Shown piece by piece: positions 17,178 through 26,687 of a DNA stretch of 64,000 bases. Position 1 is the stretch's first letter; each line of letters opens with the position of its first letter. A program made the position numbers and the translations under genes. Source of the DNA: an uncultured Alphaproteobacteria bacterium (GTDB lineage: Bacteria; Pseudomonadota; Alphaproteobacteria; Micavibrionales; Micavibrionaceae); assembly GCA_946480475.1 (NCBI GenBank), contig CAMLJM010000012.1, positions 1 through 64,000 of the forward strand, in the 5' to 3' direction. The notes under the pieces were generated by a model. It had not been told where the DNA came from. It made no database searches and saw only the letters and a list, made by a program, of their open reading frames with translations.

Positions 17178-20100
17178 ATGTCACCAAACACTGCGGCTGC
17201 GCTTCGTCAGGTATCGCTTAAGGATAAATTTGAACTGGATGATGGCGTGGCGTATATGTCCGGGATTCAGGCATTGACGCGCTTGCCTATCGTGCAGCGT
17301 CGCCGCGATATCGCGGCAGGTTTGAATACAGCGGGTTTTATTTCCGGTTATCGCGGCTCACCGCTCGGGGGGTATGACCTGTCTTTGGAACGGGCTAAAA
17401 AATACCTTGATGAAATGAACGTCAAGTTTATTCCGGGCGTGAATGAAGATCTGGCTGCAACGGCTGTATGGGGTACCCAACAGGTCGGTTTCTACCAGAA
17501 CCATAATGTAGATGGCGTATTTGGCATCTGGTACGGCAAGGCGCCGGGTATTGATCGTTCGGGGGATGTTATACGTCATGCCAACGCGAATGGTACGGCA
17601 CCATTAGGCGGTGTTCTCGCCATTTTTGGTGACGATCATGCGTGCAAATCATCAACCTTGCCCTGTCAAAGTGACCATGCGCTTTATGCGATGCAGGTAC
17701 CGCAGCTATATCCTGCGAGTATTCAGGAATTTGTCGAGTATGGCTTGCTGGGGATTGCGATGTCTCGCTATTCCGGCTGCTGGAGCGCGCTAAAGGTAAC
17801 GTCTGAAACGGTAGAGACATCAGGTACCGTGGACCTCTCACGCGAGAACCGTGCAATCGTCCTTCCGGGTGATGACGAATTTATCATGCCGCCTGGTGGT
17901 CTGCATATCCGCCTGAACGACACGCCGCGCGAGATTGATTACCGCCTGCAGAATTTCAAGCTGTTTGCGTGCCATGCGTTCGCGCGCAAGAACAATATCG
18001 ATCGGGTGGTGTGGGATTCACCTAAGCCACGTTTCGGCATCATTACATCCGGCAAATCGTATGGTGATGTGCGTCAGGCACTGCTGGAACTGGGCATTAC
18101 TGAGCAGGTGGCCAAAGATATTGGCCTTCGTCTCTATAAAGTCGGCATGACATGGCCGCTGGAACCGAAAGGCGTTCAAGCTTTTGTCGAAGGTCTCGAA
18201 GAAATCCTGATCGTTGAAGAAAAGCGCGAATTTATCGAGTACCAGTTGAAGCAGCAAATCTTTAACTGGGATGAAAAGCGCCGTCCAGTGGTGGTGGGCA
18301 AATATGATGAACATCGCAACCGCCTGCTGCCGTTGCATAACGATCAATCAGTAGGGTTGGTGGCGAAGATCATCGCCCAGCGCATCAGCCGTTTCTATCA
18401 TAGTCCGCAGGTTGACCGTGCGCTGACATTCTATGCTGATTACGAGAAAAAAATGGAGGGCTATGTTCCCGTAACACTCCGTCGTCCATGGTATTGCTCA
18501 GGCTGCCCGCACAACACGTCAACCAAAGTGCCTGAGGGCAGTTTTGCGATGGTGGGTATCGGCTGCCATTACATGGTGCAGTGGATGGACCGCAATTCAT
18601 CGCTCTGCACGCAGATGGGTGGTGAAGGTGTGCCCTGGATTGGTGCCTCGGCCTTTACTGACACCAAACATATTTTTGCTAACCTTGGCGATGGCACGTA
18701 TTTCCATTCCGGCACGTTGGCCATTCGTGCTGCTGTGGCGGCTAAGGTCAATATTACATACAAAATTCTATATAACGATGCTGTTGCCATGACAGGTGGC
18801 CAGCATGTTGATGGCGAATTACCGGTTTACCGCGTGGCGCAACAGGTTGTTGCCGAAGGGGTAACGAAATGCTGGATCGTCAGTGAGAACCCTGAGAACT
18901 ATGCCGACCGTAAGGGTATACCTGCTGAAGTGCCTGTGTTGCACAGAAGCTGGATGGATAAAATCCAGCTTGAGGCGCGCGAGACACCGGGCACAACCGT
19001 TATTATCTACGACCAGACCTGCGCCGCTGAAAAACGCCGCCGTCGCAAACGTGGTCAATATCCTGATCCCGCAAAACGCGTGATGATCAATTCCGCTGTC
19101 TGCGAAGGTTGCGGTGACTGCTCAGTGCAGTCGAACTGCGTGTCCGTACAGCCACTGGAAACTGAGTATGGCCGCAAGCGCCAGATTAACCAATCCAGCT
19201 GCAATAAGGACTTTTCCTGCCTGAAAGGTTTCTGCCCCTCATTCGTGACGATTGAGGGTGGTTCGTTGAAGAAAACAAAGGGCGGTGATGCCGCATCCGT
19301 CTTTGCAGCGATCCCGCAACCAAAAGTACCAGCGCTGGAACATGCCTGGAACGTGATGGTGACGGGTATCGGTGGCACGGGCGTTCTAACCGTCGGTGCG
19401 CTGATGGGTATGGCTGCCCACCTTGAGGGTAAGCGCTGTGCCATTCTTGATTCAACTGGTCTGGCACAAAAGGGTGGTGAGGTTCTCTCGCACGTTCGCC
19501 TGGCGCCAACGCAGGATGAATTGCGTACAGGACACATCATTACGGGCGGTACAGATCTGTTGCTGGCTTGTGATATTGTTTCAAGTGTAGGTAAGGCATC
19601 TTACGAGACACTGAACCGCGAACGTACTCATGCTATTGTGAACGCCGAAAATACACCCGTATCGGCTTTTGTTCTAAACAATAAAATGGATTTCAAGGAT
19701 GATGAAATTCGGAAAGAATTGGAAGCGGCGGTTAAAGATTTTTCCTATGTTGATGCTACGGATGTGACAGCAACCCTGTTGGGCGATGAGATGGGTACCA
19801 ATGTATTCATGATGGGTTATGCATGGCAACGCGGTCTTGTGCCGTTATCTGAAGAAGCTATCATGAAAGCAATCGACCTGAATGGCGTTTCAATTGAAGA
19901 GAACAAAAAAGCTTTCAATTACGGGCGTCTGGCAGCGCATGATCCGGCCAAACTGGCTGCGCTTGTCCAGGAAGTAGCGGGTGGCGTTCTGGAAGAGCCT
20001 ATTGCGCAAACTTTCGATGATATTGTCGGTAAACGCATTAAATACCTTACTGATTATCAGGATGCTGCTTACGCTGACCGTTACCGTTTGGCGGTGGAGA

Positions 20101-20657
20101 AATTCCGTGGAGTTGATCCTGATTTGGCTGAGGTCGTCGCCAAGAATTACCACAAATTGCTGGCTTACAAGGATGAGTATGAAGTAGCTCGTCTTTACAC
20201 CAGCGGCGAATTCATTGAGAAGCTGAAGGCGCAATTTGAAGGTAATTATAAACTCAAATTCAATCTGGCGCCGCCGATCATGGAAACAACTGATCCAGCA
20301 ACGGGTCGCCCGAAGAAGCGTGAATTTGGCCCGTGGATGATGGCCGGATTCCATGTGCTGGCAAAGCTCAAGTTCCTGCGCGGGACACCGTTCGATATTT
20401 TCGGCTATCACCATGACCGCAAGGCGGAGCGTGCCCTGATTGCAGATTACGAAGCAACGATGGAACTGGTGCTTTCCAAGTTAAATGCTGGAAATCGTGC
20501 TGTGTGCCTGGAGCTATTGAATTTGCCTGATATGATCCGTGGTTTTGGTCCCGTCAAGGAAGGCAACATCCGTAAAGCCAAAGGTCAGAAGCAGGCGCTG
20601 TTAGTGAAGATGGAAGGTGTTGCGAATGGTGACGGTCTCACGAAGGTGGCAGCTTAA
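17178..20657 (+). CDS. iorAB: indolepyruvate:ferredoxin oxidoreductase, fused alpha and beta parts
   Basis: Large single-chain 2-oxoacid:ferredoxin oxidoreductase of 1159 residues that decarboxylates aryl pyruvates from aromatic amino-acid transamination to aryl-acetyl-CoA. The N-terminal two thirds contain the pyrimidine-binding and TPP-binding domains (GGEGVPWIGAS and NLGDGTYFHSGTLAIRAAV landmarks). A ferredoxin-like cluster region follows with CEGCGDCSVQSNC and a second Cys set CNKDFSCLKGFCPSF. The gamma-type domain begins at about residue 720 with VTGIGGTGVLTVGALMGMAAH. This fused arrangement is common in proteobacteria; archaea have separate subunits. All cofactor motifs look intact. It ends with a 4-base overlap with the convergent aminotransferase gene, a possible source of its substrates. 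Confidence 0.92.
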   Translation: MSPNTAAALRQVSLKDKFELDDGVAYMSGIQALTRLPIVQRRRDIAAGLNTAGFISGYRGSPLGGYDLSLERAKKYLDEMNVKFIPGVNEDLAATAVWGTQQVGFYQNHNVDGVFGIWYGKAPGIDRSGDVIRHANANGTAPLGGVLAIFGDDHACKSSTLPCQSDHALYAMQVPQLYPASIQEFVEYGLLGIAMSRYSGCWSALKVTSETVETSGTVDLSRENRAIVLPGDDEFIMPPGGLHIRLNDTPREIDYRLQNFKLFACHAFARKNNIDRVVWDSPKPRFGIITSGKSYGDVRQALLELGITEQVAKDIGLRLYKVGMTWPLEPKGVQAFVEGLEEILIVEEKREFIEYQLKQQIFNWDEKRRPVVVGKYDEHRNRLLPLHNDQSVGLVAKIIAQRISRFYHSPQVDRALTFYADYEKKMEGYVPVTLRRPWYCSGCPHNTSTKVPEGSFAMVGIGCHYMVQWMDRNSSLCTQMGGEGVPWIGASAFTDTKHIFANLGDGTYFHSGTLAIRAAVAAKVNITYKILYNDAVAMTGGQHVDGELPVYRVAQQVVAEGVTKCWIVSENPENYADRKGIPAEVPVLHRSWMDKIQLEARETPGTTVIIYDQTCAAEKRRRRKRGQYPDPAKRVMINSAVCEGCGDCSVQSNCVSVQPLETEYGRKRQINQSSCNKDFSCLKGFCPSFVTIEGGSLKKTKGGDAASVFAAIPQPKVPALEHAWNVMVTGIGGTGVLTVGALMGMAAHLEGKRCAILDSTGLAQKGGEVLSHVRLAPTQDELRTGHIITGGTDLLLACDIVSSVGKASYETLNRERTHAIVNAENTPVSAFVLNNKMDFKDDEIRKELEAAVKDFSYVDATDVTATLLGDEMGTNVFMMGYAWQRGLVPLSEEAIMKAIDLNGVSIEENKKAFNYGRLAAHDPAKLAALVQEVAGGVLEEPIAQTFDDIVGKRIKYLTDYQDAAYADRYRLAVEKFRGVDPDLAEVVAKNYHKLLAYKDEYEVARLYTSGEFIEKLKAQFEGNYKLKFNLAPPIMETTDPATGRPKKREFGPWMMAGFHVLAKLKFLRGTPFDIFGYHHDRKAERALIADYEATMELVLSKLNAGNRAVCLELLNLPDMIRGFGPVKEGNIRKAKGQKQALLVKMEGVANGDGLTKVAA

Positions 20658-21826
20658 ATCTTTTCAAGATTGTTAAGCGCTGCTTCCAATACCTCACGTC
20701 TCTTTGCAAAGCAGAAACGGATAAGATTTTGTGGCGGTTGGCCGTTTGACGGGTGAAAGAAAACACTCATCGGGATGGCAGTGACTTTAGCCTTCTCGGT
20801 GAGCCAGGTGCAGAATTCCGTATCCGTACCGTTGAACCCGGCACGTTCAGCCACCTTTGTGAAATCAACAGTAAGGAAATATGTTCCGTTGCAGGGCAAG
20901 ACATCAAAGCCTAATGCCGCGAGGCCAGGGCCTAATATTTGTCGGCCTTCATTCATGCCCTCTACAAGTTCCTTGAAATAGCTATCCTCAGCGCGTAATC
21001 CCTGGGCTACAGCGATCTGGGTCGAGGGGTTTACCGTGAAGGTCATATATTGGTGTGCAGCGGTTACGGGTTTGATCAAGGTTTCGCAGCCTGTGACGTA
21101 ACCGATTTTCCATCCCGTCATTGAAAATGTCTTGCCTGCAGAGCCAATACGCAGGCAGCGATTACGCATGCCGGGCAGAGTCATCAGCGGGATATGTCGG
21201 TGTGGCTTAAAAACTAGATGCTCATAAACTTCGTCACAGACTGCATAAGCGTCAAACTCTCCGAGCAATCTTGCGATCATTTCCAGTTCAGTGCGGTTCA
21301 GCACTTTGCCCGCCGGGTTTAGTGGGGAATTCAGAATGATCAGTTTTGTTTTGGCACTGAAAACTGCGCGGAGTTTAGCCTCATCCAGCGTCCAATCGGG
21401 CGGTGACAGGCGGATGAATTTGGGTGTGCCGCCCGCGGCGATAATCTGTGGCACGTAAGAATCGTAATAAGGCTCAATAACGATGGCTTCATCACCAGGA
21501 TTTAGTAGCGCCATGCAACAGGCGTTTAAGGCTTCCGTTGCGCCCGCTGTTACCAACGTCTCTGTCATCGGGTCAATATCAAGATTGTAGAAACGCTTGT
21601 TATGTTCTGCCACGGCTTTGCGCAGATCCGGGTGGCCGGGCATAGGTGGGTATTGGTTAGGGCCGTTCATCAATGCATCGGCAGCCGCTTTTCTAATCCA
21701 TTCCGGGCCGTCAGTATCCGGAAAGCCTTGGCCCAGGTTTATTGCACCATGTTTCATGGCAAGTGCCGACATGGTGGCGAAGATGGTTGTGGGCTGGTTA
21801 TTATAAAAGGCGCTGGCTGGTTTCAT
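20654..21826 (-). CDS. PLP-dependent class I/II aminotransferase
   Basis: Fold-type I aminotransferase of 390 residues, closest in style to the methionine/aromatic aminotransferases of the YbdL/KAT group (GAINLGQGFPDTDGPEWI near the N-terminus). The PLP-binding Lys lies in GSAGKTFSMTGWKIGY; NSPLNPAGK and the C-terminal LIRFCFAKR with the substrate carboxylate-binding Arg are present. It is 2 bases downstream of the thioesterase gene on the same strand and convergent with iorAB. Substrate assignment is open: methionine, aromatic amino acids or kynurenine are possible, and supply of aryl pyruvates to IorAB is an inference from position. Confidence 0.85.
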   Translation of the reverse strand: MKPASAFYNNQPTTIFATMSALAMKHGAINLGQGFPDTDGPEWIRKAAADALMNGPNQYPPMPGHPDLRKAVAEHNKRFYNLDIDPMTETLVTAGATEALNACCMALLNPGDEAIVIEPYYDSYVPQIIAAGGTPKFIRLSPPDWTLDEAKLRAVFSAKTKLIILNSPLNPAGKVLNRTELEMIARLLGEFDAYAVCDEVYEHLVFKPHRHIPLMTLPGMRNRCLRIGSAGKTFSMTGWKIGYVTGCETLIKPVTAAHQYMTFTVNPSTQIAVAQGLRAEDSYFKELVEGMNEGRQILGPGLAALGFDVLPCNGTYFLTVDFTKVAERAGFNGTDTEFCTWLTEKAKVTAIPMSVFFHPSNGQPPQNLIRFCFAKRREVLEAALNNLEKI

Positions 21827-21828
21827 GC

Positions 21829-22254
21829 TTATTCTTTTGAGGTTACGGCGCAGGTCAATTCGCTTTTTGCTACTAATTTGTCAGCAGTATCATATACCTG
21901 AATGTCCCAGACATGTTTGGTGCGGCCCACATGGACAGGACGGGCAATTGCTGTGACGAAGCCCCCTTTTACAGGGCGCAGGTGATTGGTGCTGATAACC
22001 GATCCCACGGCATAATGTGTATCCGGATTGATGCACATCAGGGAGGCTACACTTCCAGCCGTTTCGGTCAGCACACATGTGGCACCGCCATGCAGTATGC
22101 CATGTATCTGGTGGGTACGATGATCGACAGGCATGCGCAGTTTCAGGAAATCAGGGCCAATTTCCATGAATTCAATCCCGATATGCTGCACAATATTATC
22201 GTGCGTCATAAAGCTGCGCAGTTCATCAATCGTATATTTTTTATGCCAGATCAT
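21829..22254 (-). CDS. PaaI-type hotdog-fold thioesterase
   Basis: A 141-residue single-hotdog acyl-CoA thioesterase. The family motif HGGATCVLTETAGSVAS sits about residue 54, preceded by MPVDHRTHQIHGILHGG, with the following strand YAVGSVISTNHLRPVKGGFV typical of PaaI/YdiI proteins. Such enzymes hydrolyse aryl-CoA or short acyl-CoA that accumulate in catabolic pathways. Cotranscription with the aminotransferase (2-base gap) and closeness to iorAB, which makes aryl-acetyl-CoA, fit a role in releasing CoA from aromatic intermediates. Confidence 0.85.
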   Translation of the reverse strand: MIWHKKYTIDELRSFMTHDNIVQHIGIEFMEIGPDFLKLRMPVDHRTHQIHGILHGGATCVLTETAGSVASLMCINPDTHYAVGSVISTNHLRPVKGGFVTAIARPVHVGRTKHVWDIQVYDTADKLVAKSELTCAVTSKE

Positions 22255-22321
22255 AGTAGCACCCCATTATCAGAGAAGTATGCTACCGCGCCCATAGATT
22301 GTGAACAAGTCAGATTGTCTA

Positions 22322-23062
22322 TCAGATCGTAAGGCCCGGATTAAAGCAGCTCTCGGGTGCCAGTTCCTGTGAAACCAGCTTAAATTCCTGATTCTCAATG
22401 GCGGCATGGCGGTTGTGGTATTGAGCCAGCTCTGCCCGGTGGGAGATGCTTATCATTGTAATATTGGGTAGTTCCTTGAGCAAAGTGCTGTAAAGTTCGT
22501 CCTGCGCCTTGATATCCAAGGAAGCTGTTACCTCATCCAGCATCAGTAAATCCGGTTTATGGAGCAGAATGCGCGCAAAGCTGATTCTTTGTTTTTCACC
22601 GCCGGAAAGACGTTCCCAATATGAACCATCTTTATCTGTATCGTTCATTTCTGCGACAAATTGCCCAAGACCTGCTTTATCCATAGCAGTAATGACTTCG
22701 TCATCGTTGAATTTATCCGTGAAAGAAGGATAGCAAACAATACCCTTAAGCGTTGTCAGCGGCAGATGCGGTTTTTGCGCGATCATAAGCGTTTTAATGT
22801 TAGTGTTTATATTGACCGTGCCTTTGCTCCAGGGCCATAGATTGTGAGCGGCGCGCAGGATTGTTGATTTACCGCAGCCGGATGCACCGGAAATCATCAG
22901 GCGTTCGCCCAGTTTCAGATCTAATGAAAATGGCTTTATCAGAAGAGAGCCATCAGGTTTGCTTACAGACAGGTCTGCAACCCGAAACAGGGTATCGTAA
23001 TTATGAGAGGCGGGGGCTGCGGCAGATGCTGCTGAGAAATGAGCGGCTGTTTGATTGGTCAT
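22322..23062 (-). CDS. ATP-binding subunit of a split SbmA/YddA-type ABC transporter
   Basis: ABC ATPase of 246 residues with Walker A GASGCGKST (about residue 60), Q-loop AQKPHLPLTTLKGIVCYP, signature LSGGEKQRISFARIL and Walker B LLMLDEVTASLD. The Q-loop context PLTTLKGIVCYP and the Glu-Val-Thr-Ala-Ser run match the C-terminal half of YddA/ABC-D-type transporters, normally fused to a membrane domain. Here the gene starts 2 bases after the stop of the membrane-domain gene, in another reading frame. The first 25 residues look like linker (Ala/Ser-rich). ATPase motifs are intact, so the pair is probably functional as two chains. Confidence 0.85.
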   Translation of the reverse strand: MTNQTAAHFSAASAAAPASHNYDTLFRVADLSVSKPDGSLLIKPFSLDLKLGERLMISGASGCGKSTILRAAHNLWPWSKGTVNINTNIKTLMIAQKPHLPLTTLKGIVCYPSFTDKFNDDEVITAMDKAGLGQFVAEMNDTDKDGSYWERLSGGEKQRISFARILLHKPDLLMLDEVTASLDIKAQDELYSTLLKELPNITMISISHRAELAQYHNRHAAIENQEFKLVSQELAPESCFNPGLTI

Positions 23063-23064
23063 GA

Positions 23065-24258
23065 TTACCCTACCTTGGGCGCTTGTGTTGAAGGTTGGCT
23101 GTGTTTTTGCAAGCTTTCGCTAAATCCGGTCAAACGATTTGTGACGGATTTCCAGTCGGCCAGCTCGGTATAAGCATTGAAGAACCAGCTAAGATCGCCT
23201 TGTACCTGGCCAAACGCACCAGCGCCCTGGAAGAAATCACCCAGATCCATCTTACGACCATAGAATTGCGGCAGCATAATAATATAAGGAATGACATTGG
23301 CTGTTTGGTTGACTACAGCGCTTAAGGCTGTCATCTGCATATTTTTATTAATAATTTTATTCTGGTTGGTGACGACAGGGCCAAATACATGCTTTAGAAT
23401 ATCACGTTCGACATTTTCACCATCCTGCAATGCAATTGATTCTTTATTGTCACGTACCTTGACGAGACTGTAACGGAAATTGGCTTCGTTCTTTTGCTGG
23501 TCCTGGCTCAGTTTGATCAGCGGTTTACCAATTTTATGCGCAAGAATCGTTGAGCCAATGGCGTAGCCGGCGGCGCCTGCCACGAAAGCAGGACCCGCCA
23601 GATCCCAAAGAATATATGTGAAGGATGGCAGGGAGAGTGTAGAACGCAGGAACCCCGTGCCAAGGCCCAGTGTTGTTCCTGTGAACATCTTGATGTCTTC
23701 GGCGATACGCTGGTCAGGGTTGTCAGCGGCGGCGCCCTCCATTTGCATTTTATAGTAAGGTTTGTTCTGGCCGTCTATCCAGGTGCCCAGATACTGATTG
23801 GTCATCCATTGACGCCAATTCAGTTGCAGTTTCTGGTTTACCTTGGTCTTGGTGATCGCCATGCCGAGGAAAATTCCCGCCAGCATGAGAAACTCGATTA
23901 ATTGGTCTTTGGTCTTTTCCTGAAGTTCTGAAACCTTTGCTTTTGTTTCTGCGGTTTCAGGTTTCTCCAGCACGCTACCTGCCTGTTGCAGGGTCTTATA
24001 GAATTGGTTGCCCCATTGGCTTAGCTTTACGTCCATATAGACTTGGCCGAGGGTCAGGCCCACGACCATGGCTAACATGGCTTGCGCTTTTCGCCTTTCT
24101 TCCGACTTGGTGAAGTAGGGCTTCGTCAGTTGCCATGCTGCGCGCATAGACTCAGCGGGGGATGACAGCGTGGTGCTGTTCATAAGCTGGCTATTTAGGT
24201 CGGGGTTTTTAGGCGCACGGCCTAACGCACGGCGAAAGCCGTCTCTTAAATTTTTCAT
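23065..24258 (-). CDS. membrane subunit of a split SbmA/YddA-type ABC transporter
   Basis: A 397-residue membrane protein of the ABC_membrane_2 (SbmA/BacA/YddA, ABC-D-like) family. It has a basic N-terminus, about six hydrophobic segments and conserved parts such as NWRQWMTNQYLGTWIDGQNKPYY and NPDQRIAEDIKMFT, whose NPDQR-I motif is the hallmark of the family. Homologues import peptides and cobalamin-type compounds. In the usual arrangement the ATPase is on the same chain (about 580 residues) or absent (SbmA). Here the frame ends in a Pro/Ser/Gln tail directly before the separate ATPase gene, suggesting fission of an ancestral fused gene. Confidence 0.85.
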   Translation of the reverse strand: MKNLRDGFRRALGRAPKNPDLNSQLMNSTTLSSPAESMRAAWQLTKPYFTKSEERRKAQAMLAMVVGLTLGQVYMDVKLSQWGNQFYKTLQQAGSVLEKPETAETKAKVSELQEKTKDQLIEFLMLAGIFLGMAITKTKVNQKLQLNWRQWMTNQYLGTWIDGQNKPYYKMQMEGAAADNPDQRIAEDIKMFTGTTLGLGTGFLRSTLSLPSFTYILWDLAGPAFVAGAAGYAIGSTILAHKIGKPLIKLSQDQQKNEANFRYSLVKVRDNKESIALQDGENVERDILKHVFGPVVTNQNKIINKNMQMTALSAVVNQTANVIPYIIMLPQFYGRKMDLGDFFQGAGAFGQVQGDLSWFFNAYTELADWKSVTNRLTGFSESLQKHSQPSTQAPKVG

Positions 24259-24381
24259 TTTATATTTTCCCTGTTCTTGAGGGCTACAAAAGCAGGGGTT
24301 GTGGCCTCTGTCAAACCGCTTTTTCAGAATTGATGCGGTGCTCCTCTTTTTTTATGCCAGTAGAGGCGCTAAGTTTAATTT

Positions 24382-25086
24382 ATGAAAGATTCTGTCGTAC
24401 AAGATCACTATATACATAATATTCTGCCCCGTAAGCGTGTAACGGATGAGCTTCATGTGGGAGGCAAGTTTGCGACTGAATACCTCTTGAAGGCTATGGA
24501 CTTGAAGCCGGGCCTGAAGGTTCTTGATGTGGGTTCGGGCCTGGGGGCGGCAGCACGTTTGGCGGCTTCACTTTACAATATACATGTAACGGGTTTGGAT
24601 ATTATTCCTGAATTTTGTGAAGAGGCGCGTAAAAATACACAGGATGATCGTGTTGATTTTATTTGTGGCAGCGCTCTGGATACAAAATTTCCTGACGGCG
24701 CATTTGAAGCAGTCTTCATGTTGCATGTGAATATGAATATTGGAAAAAAAGAAAATTTATTCAAAGAAATAGCACGTGTTCTTCAGAATAATTCTCAATT
24801 TGGTTTTTATGAAATTCTGGCGGATGAGCATGTGGGTTCAATGGTTTATCCTTGCCCATGGGCCAGCAAAGCGGATGATAGTTTTCTGATTACACCGGGC
24901 GAGATTGAGACCATGCTAGAGATTGCCGGTTTTGTAGTTGAGCAAAAGGAAAGCCGCCGTGACTTTGCAATCGATGCCATGGAGCGTCGGCAAGCTGATT
25001 ATCCTGAGCAACCTTTTGTGAATCTTCTTGAGAATGTTCGCCAGAAACGGTGCGCGCCGTGGCAATATGTCTGCCGGAAGATATAG
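24382..25086 (+). CDS. class I SAM-dependent methyltransferase
   Basis: A 234-residue Rossmann-fold methyltransferase. Motif I is VLDVGSGLGAAARLAA (about residues 47-62), the acidic SAM-ribose residue lies in VTGLDIIPEF, and the post-I region RVDFICGSALDTKFPDGAFEAVFM fits the UbiE/Methyltransf_11 group. The C-terminal part is less conserved, so the substrate is unknown. It heads a plus-strand operon: its TAG stop is 8 bases before the thiolase start, followed by a small membrane protein and an HSD10-like dehydrogenase. The link to acyl-CoA breakdown is not obvious. Confidence 0.8.
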   Translation: MKDSVVQDHYIHNILPRKRVTDELHVGGKFATEYLLKAMDLKPGLKVLDVGSGLGAAARLAASLYNIHVTGLDIIPEFCEEARKNTQDDRVDFICGSALDTKFPDGAFEAVFMLHVNMNIGKKENLFKEIARVLQNNSQFGFYEILADEHVGSMVYPCPWASKADDSFLITPGEIETMLEIAGFVVEQKESRRDFAIDAMERRQADYPEQPFVNLLENVRQKRCAPWQYVCRKI

Positions 25087-25094
25087 GGACTATT

Positions 25095-26264
25095 ATGAGT
25101 AACGATCCTATCGTCATTACAGCAATCGCCCGGACCCCTATGGGAGGTCTGCAGGGTGATCTTACATCTTTAAGTGCACCTGATTTAGGGGCAGAGGCTA
25201 TCCGTGCTGCCGTGACCCGTGCAGGGCTAAAAGGGGGCGATATTCAGGAAGTCATTATGGGGAATGTTTTGTCTGCGGGATTAGGGCAGGCTCCTGCCAG
25301 GCAGGCTTCGCTGGGTGCGGGTATTCCCCAATCTGTGGGTTGTACGACTATCAATAAAATGTGCGGTTCTGGCCTGAAGGCCGTCATGCTAGCGTATGAT
25401 CTTATTCGCGCAGGCGCAAACGATATAATGGTGGCAGGCGGCATGGAAAGCATGACGAATGCACCGTATCTTTTGCCTAAAGCCCGTAGCGGTTACCGCA
25501 TGGGGCATGGCCAACTGATTGATCACATGTTCTTTGACGGTTTGGAAGACGCCTATGATAAAGGCAAGCTTATGGGTGTGTTTGCAGAGTTATGTGCCGA
25601 CGAATACAAATTCAGCCGCGAGGCACAGGACGAATTTGCTATCGAGTCACTGAAGCGCGCACAGAAAGCTGATTTCTCGGCTGAGATTGTTCCTGTCACA
25701 GTCAAGGTTGGCAAAGAGGAGAAGCAGATTGCTATAGATGAGCAGCCCGGCAAGGCCAGACTTGATAAAATTCCCACATTAAAACCTGCCTTCAAACCTG
25801 ATGGCACAGTAACGGCTGCCAATGCGAGTTCGATTTCTGATGGTGCTGCGGCGCTGGTCTTGATGACAAAGTCAGAAGCAGAAAAACGCGGCGTTAAGAT
25901 TCTTGCGACTATTACCGGTCATGCCACACATGCACAAGATCCTGCCTGGTTCACAACAGCACCTGTAGGGGCATTAAAAGGCCTGGCGACCAAAACAGGT
26001 TGGGATTTGAAAGATATTGATTTGTTTGAGGTAAATGAAGCGTTTGCCGTGGTAGCCATGGCGGCCATGAAAGACCTGCGTTTGCCACATGACAAAGTGA
26101 ATGTTCATGGGGGTGCCTGTGCTCTGGGGCATCCTATTGGCGCTTCCGGTGCACGTGTCTTGGTTACGCTTGTTGCGGCGCTTGAGAAATATAATCTGAA
26201 ACGCGGTATGGCGACATTATGCATTGGTGGCGGCGAAGCTGTTGCTGTCGCCGTGGAGCGTTAA
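25095..26264 (+). CDS. acetyl-CoA acyltransferase (thiolase)
   Basis: Thiolase of 389 residues from ATG 25095, placed just after a weak AGGGA site (an upstream ATG at 25050 lies inside the methyltransferase gene). The nucleophilic Cys is in INKMCGSGLKAVM (about residue 90). The C-terminal active site is GGACALGHPIGASGAR with its His, and the final CIGGGEAVAVAVE supplies the second Cys. Length and motifs match biosynthetic/degradative acetyl-CoA acetyltransferases. With an HSD10-like dehydrogenase two genes downstream, cleavage of 2-methylacetoacetyl-CoA to acetyl-CoA and propionyl-CoA in isoleucine breakdown is a reasonable guess; acetoacetyl-CoA from the leucine pathway is the alternative. 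Confidence 0.9.
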   Translation: MSNDPIVITAIARTPMGGLQGDLTSLSAPDLGAEAIRAAVTRAGLKGGDIQEVIMGNVLSAGLGQAPARQASLGAGIPQSVGCTTINKMCGSGLKAVMLAYDLIRAGANDIMVAGGMESMTNAPYLLPKARSGYRMGHGQLIDHMFFDGLEDAYDKGKLMGVFAELCADEYKFSREAQDEFAIESLKRAQKADFSAEIVPVTVKVGKEEKQIAIDEQPGKARLDKIPTLKPAFKPDGTVTAANASSISDGAAALVLMTKSEAEKRGVKILATITGHATHAQDPAWFTTAPVGALKGLATKTGWDLKDIDLFEVNEAFAVVAMAAMKDLRLPHDKVNVHGGACALGHPIGASGARVLVTLVAALEKYNLKRGMATLCIGGGEAVAVAVER

Positions 26265-26687
26265 ATGGGGCGCGGCAAGAAAGTTTTCCTTATTGTTCTG
26301 GCTGTCTTGCTGTTTGCTGTTGTGCAAATTGCTTCTGATAATGCTGTGGGTTCGCTGGATTGGTTCTTCAGGAATTTACCGCCCCACCTGACACCGGACC
26401 GCTATCCTGTCATGAACTTTCTGGCTAATCCCTATATGGATTTTTTCTTTTCCTGGCTGCCGGTTGTATGCCTGTCTTTCTCAATATTGCTATTTCTGAG
26501 CCATAAGGTTCGTTGGGGATTCCTGCTGATTGCAGCACCTCTCGTTCCGGCAATTTTCATGACGGTTATGTTTTACAATGCCGCCCAGATACATGTGCCA
26601 CCGGGGGAAAGCTTATACAGTTCAGGTGTTTTAGTCGGGAAGGCGCAATCACCTGTTTTAGCTAAAGAGACTGAAAATGAAGATTAA
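26265..26687 (+). CDS. small hypothetical membrane protein in the thiolase operon
   Basis: A 140-residue protein starting directly at the base after the thiolase stop (TAAATG) and overlapping the dehydrogenase start by 11 bases. Three hydrophobic segments (about 7-25, 55-74 and 85-105) are separated by a loop with many prolines. No family is recognised. It is another small multi-pass protein inserted tightly between two acyl-CoA catabolic genes. Confidence 0.65.
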   Translation: MGRGKKVFLIVLAVLLFAVVQIASDNAVGSLDWFFRNLPPHLTPDRYPVMNFLANPYMDFFFSWLPVVCLSFSILLFLSHKVRWGFLLIAAPLVPAIFMTVMFYNAAQIHVPPGESLYSSGVLVGKAQSPVLAKETENED

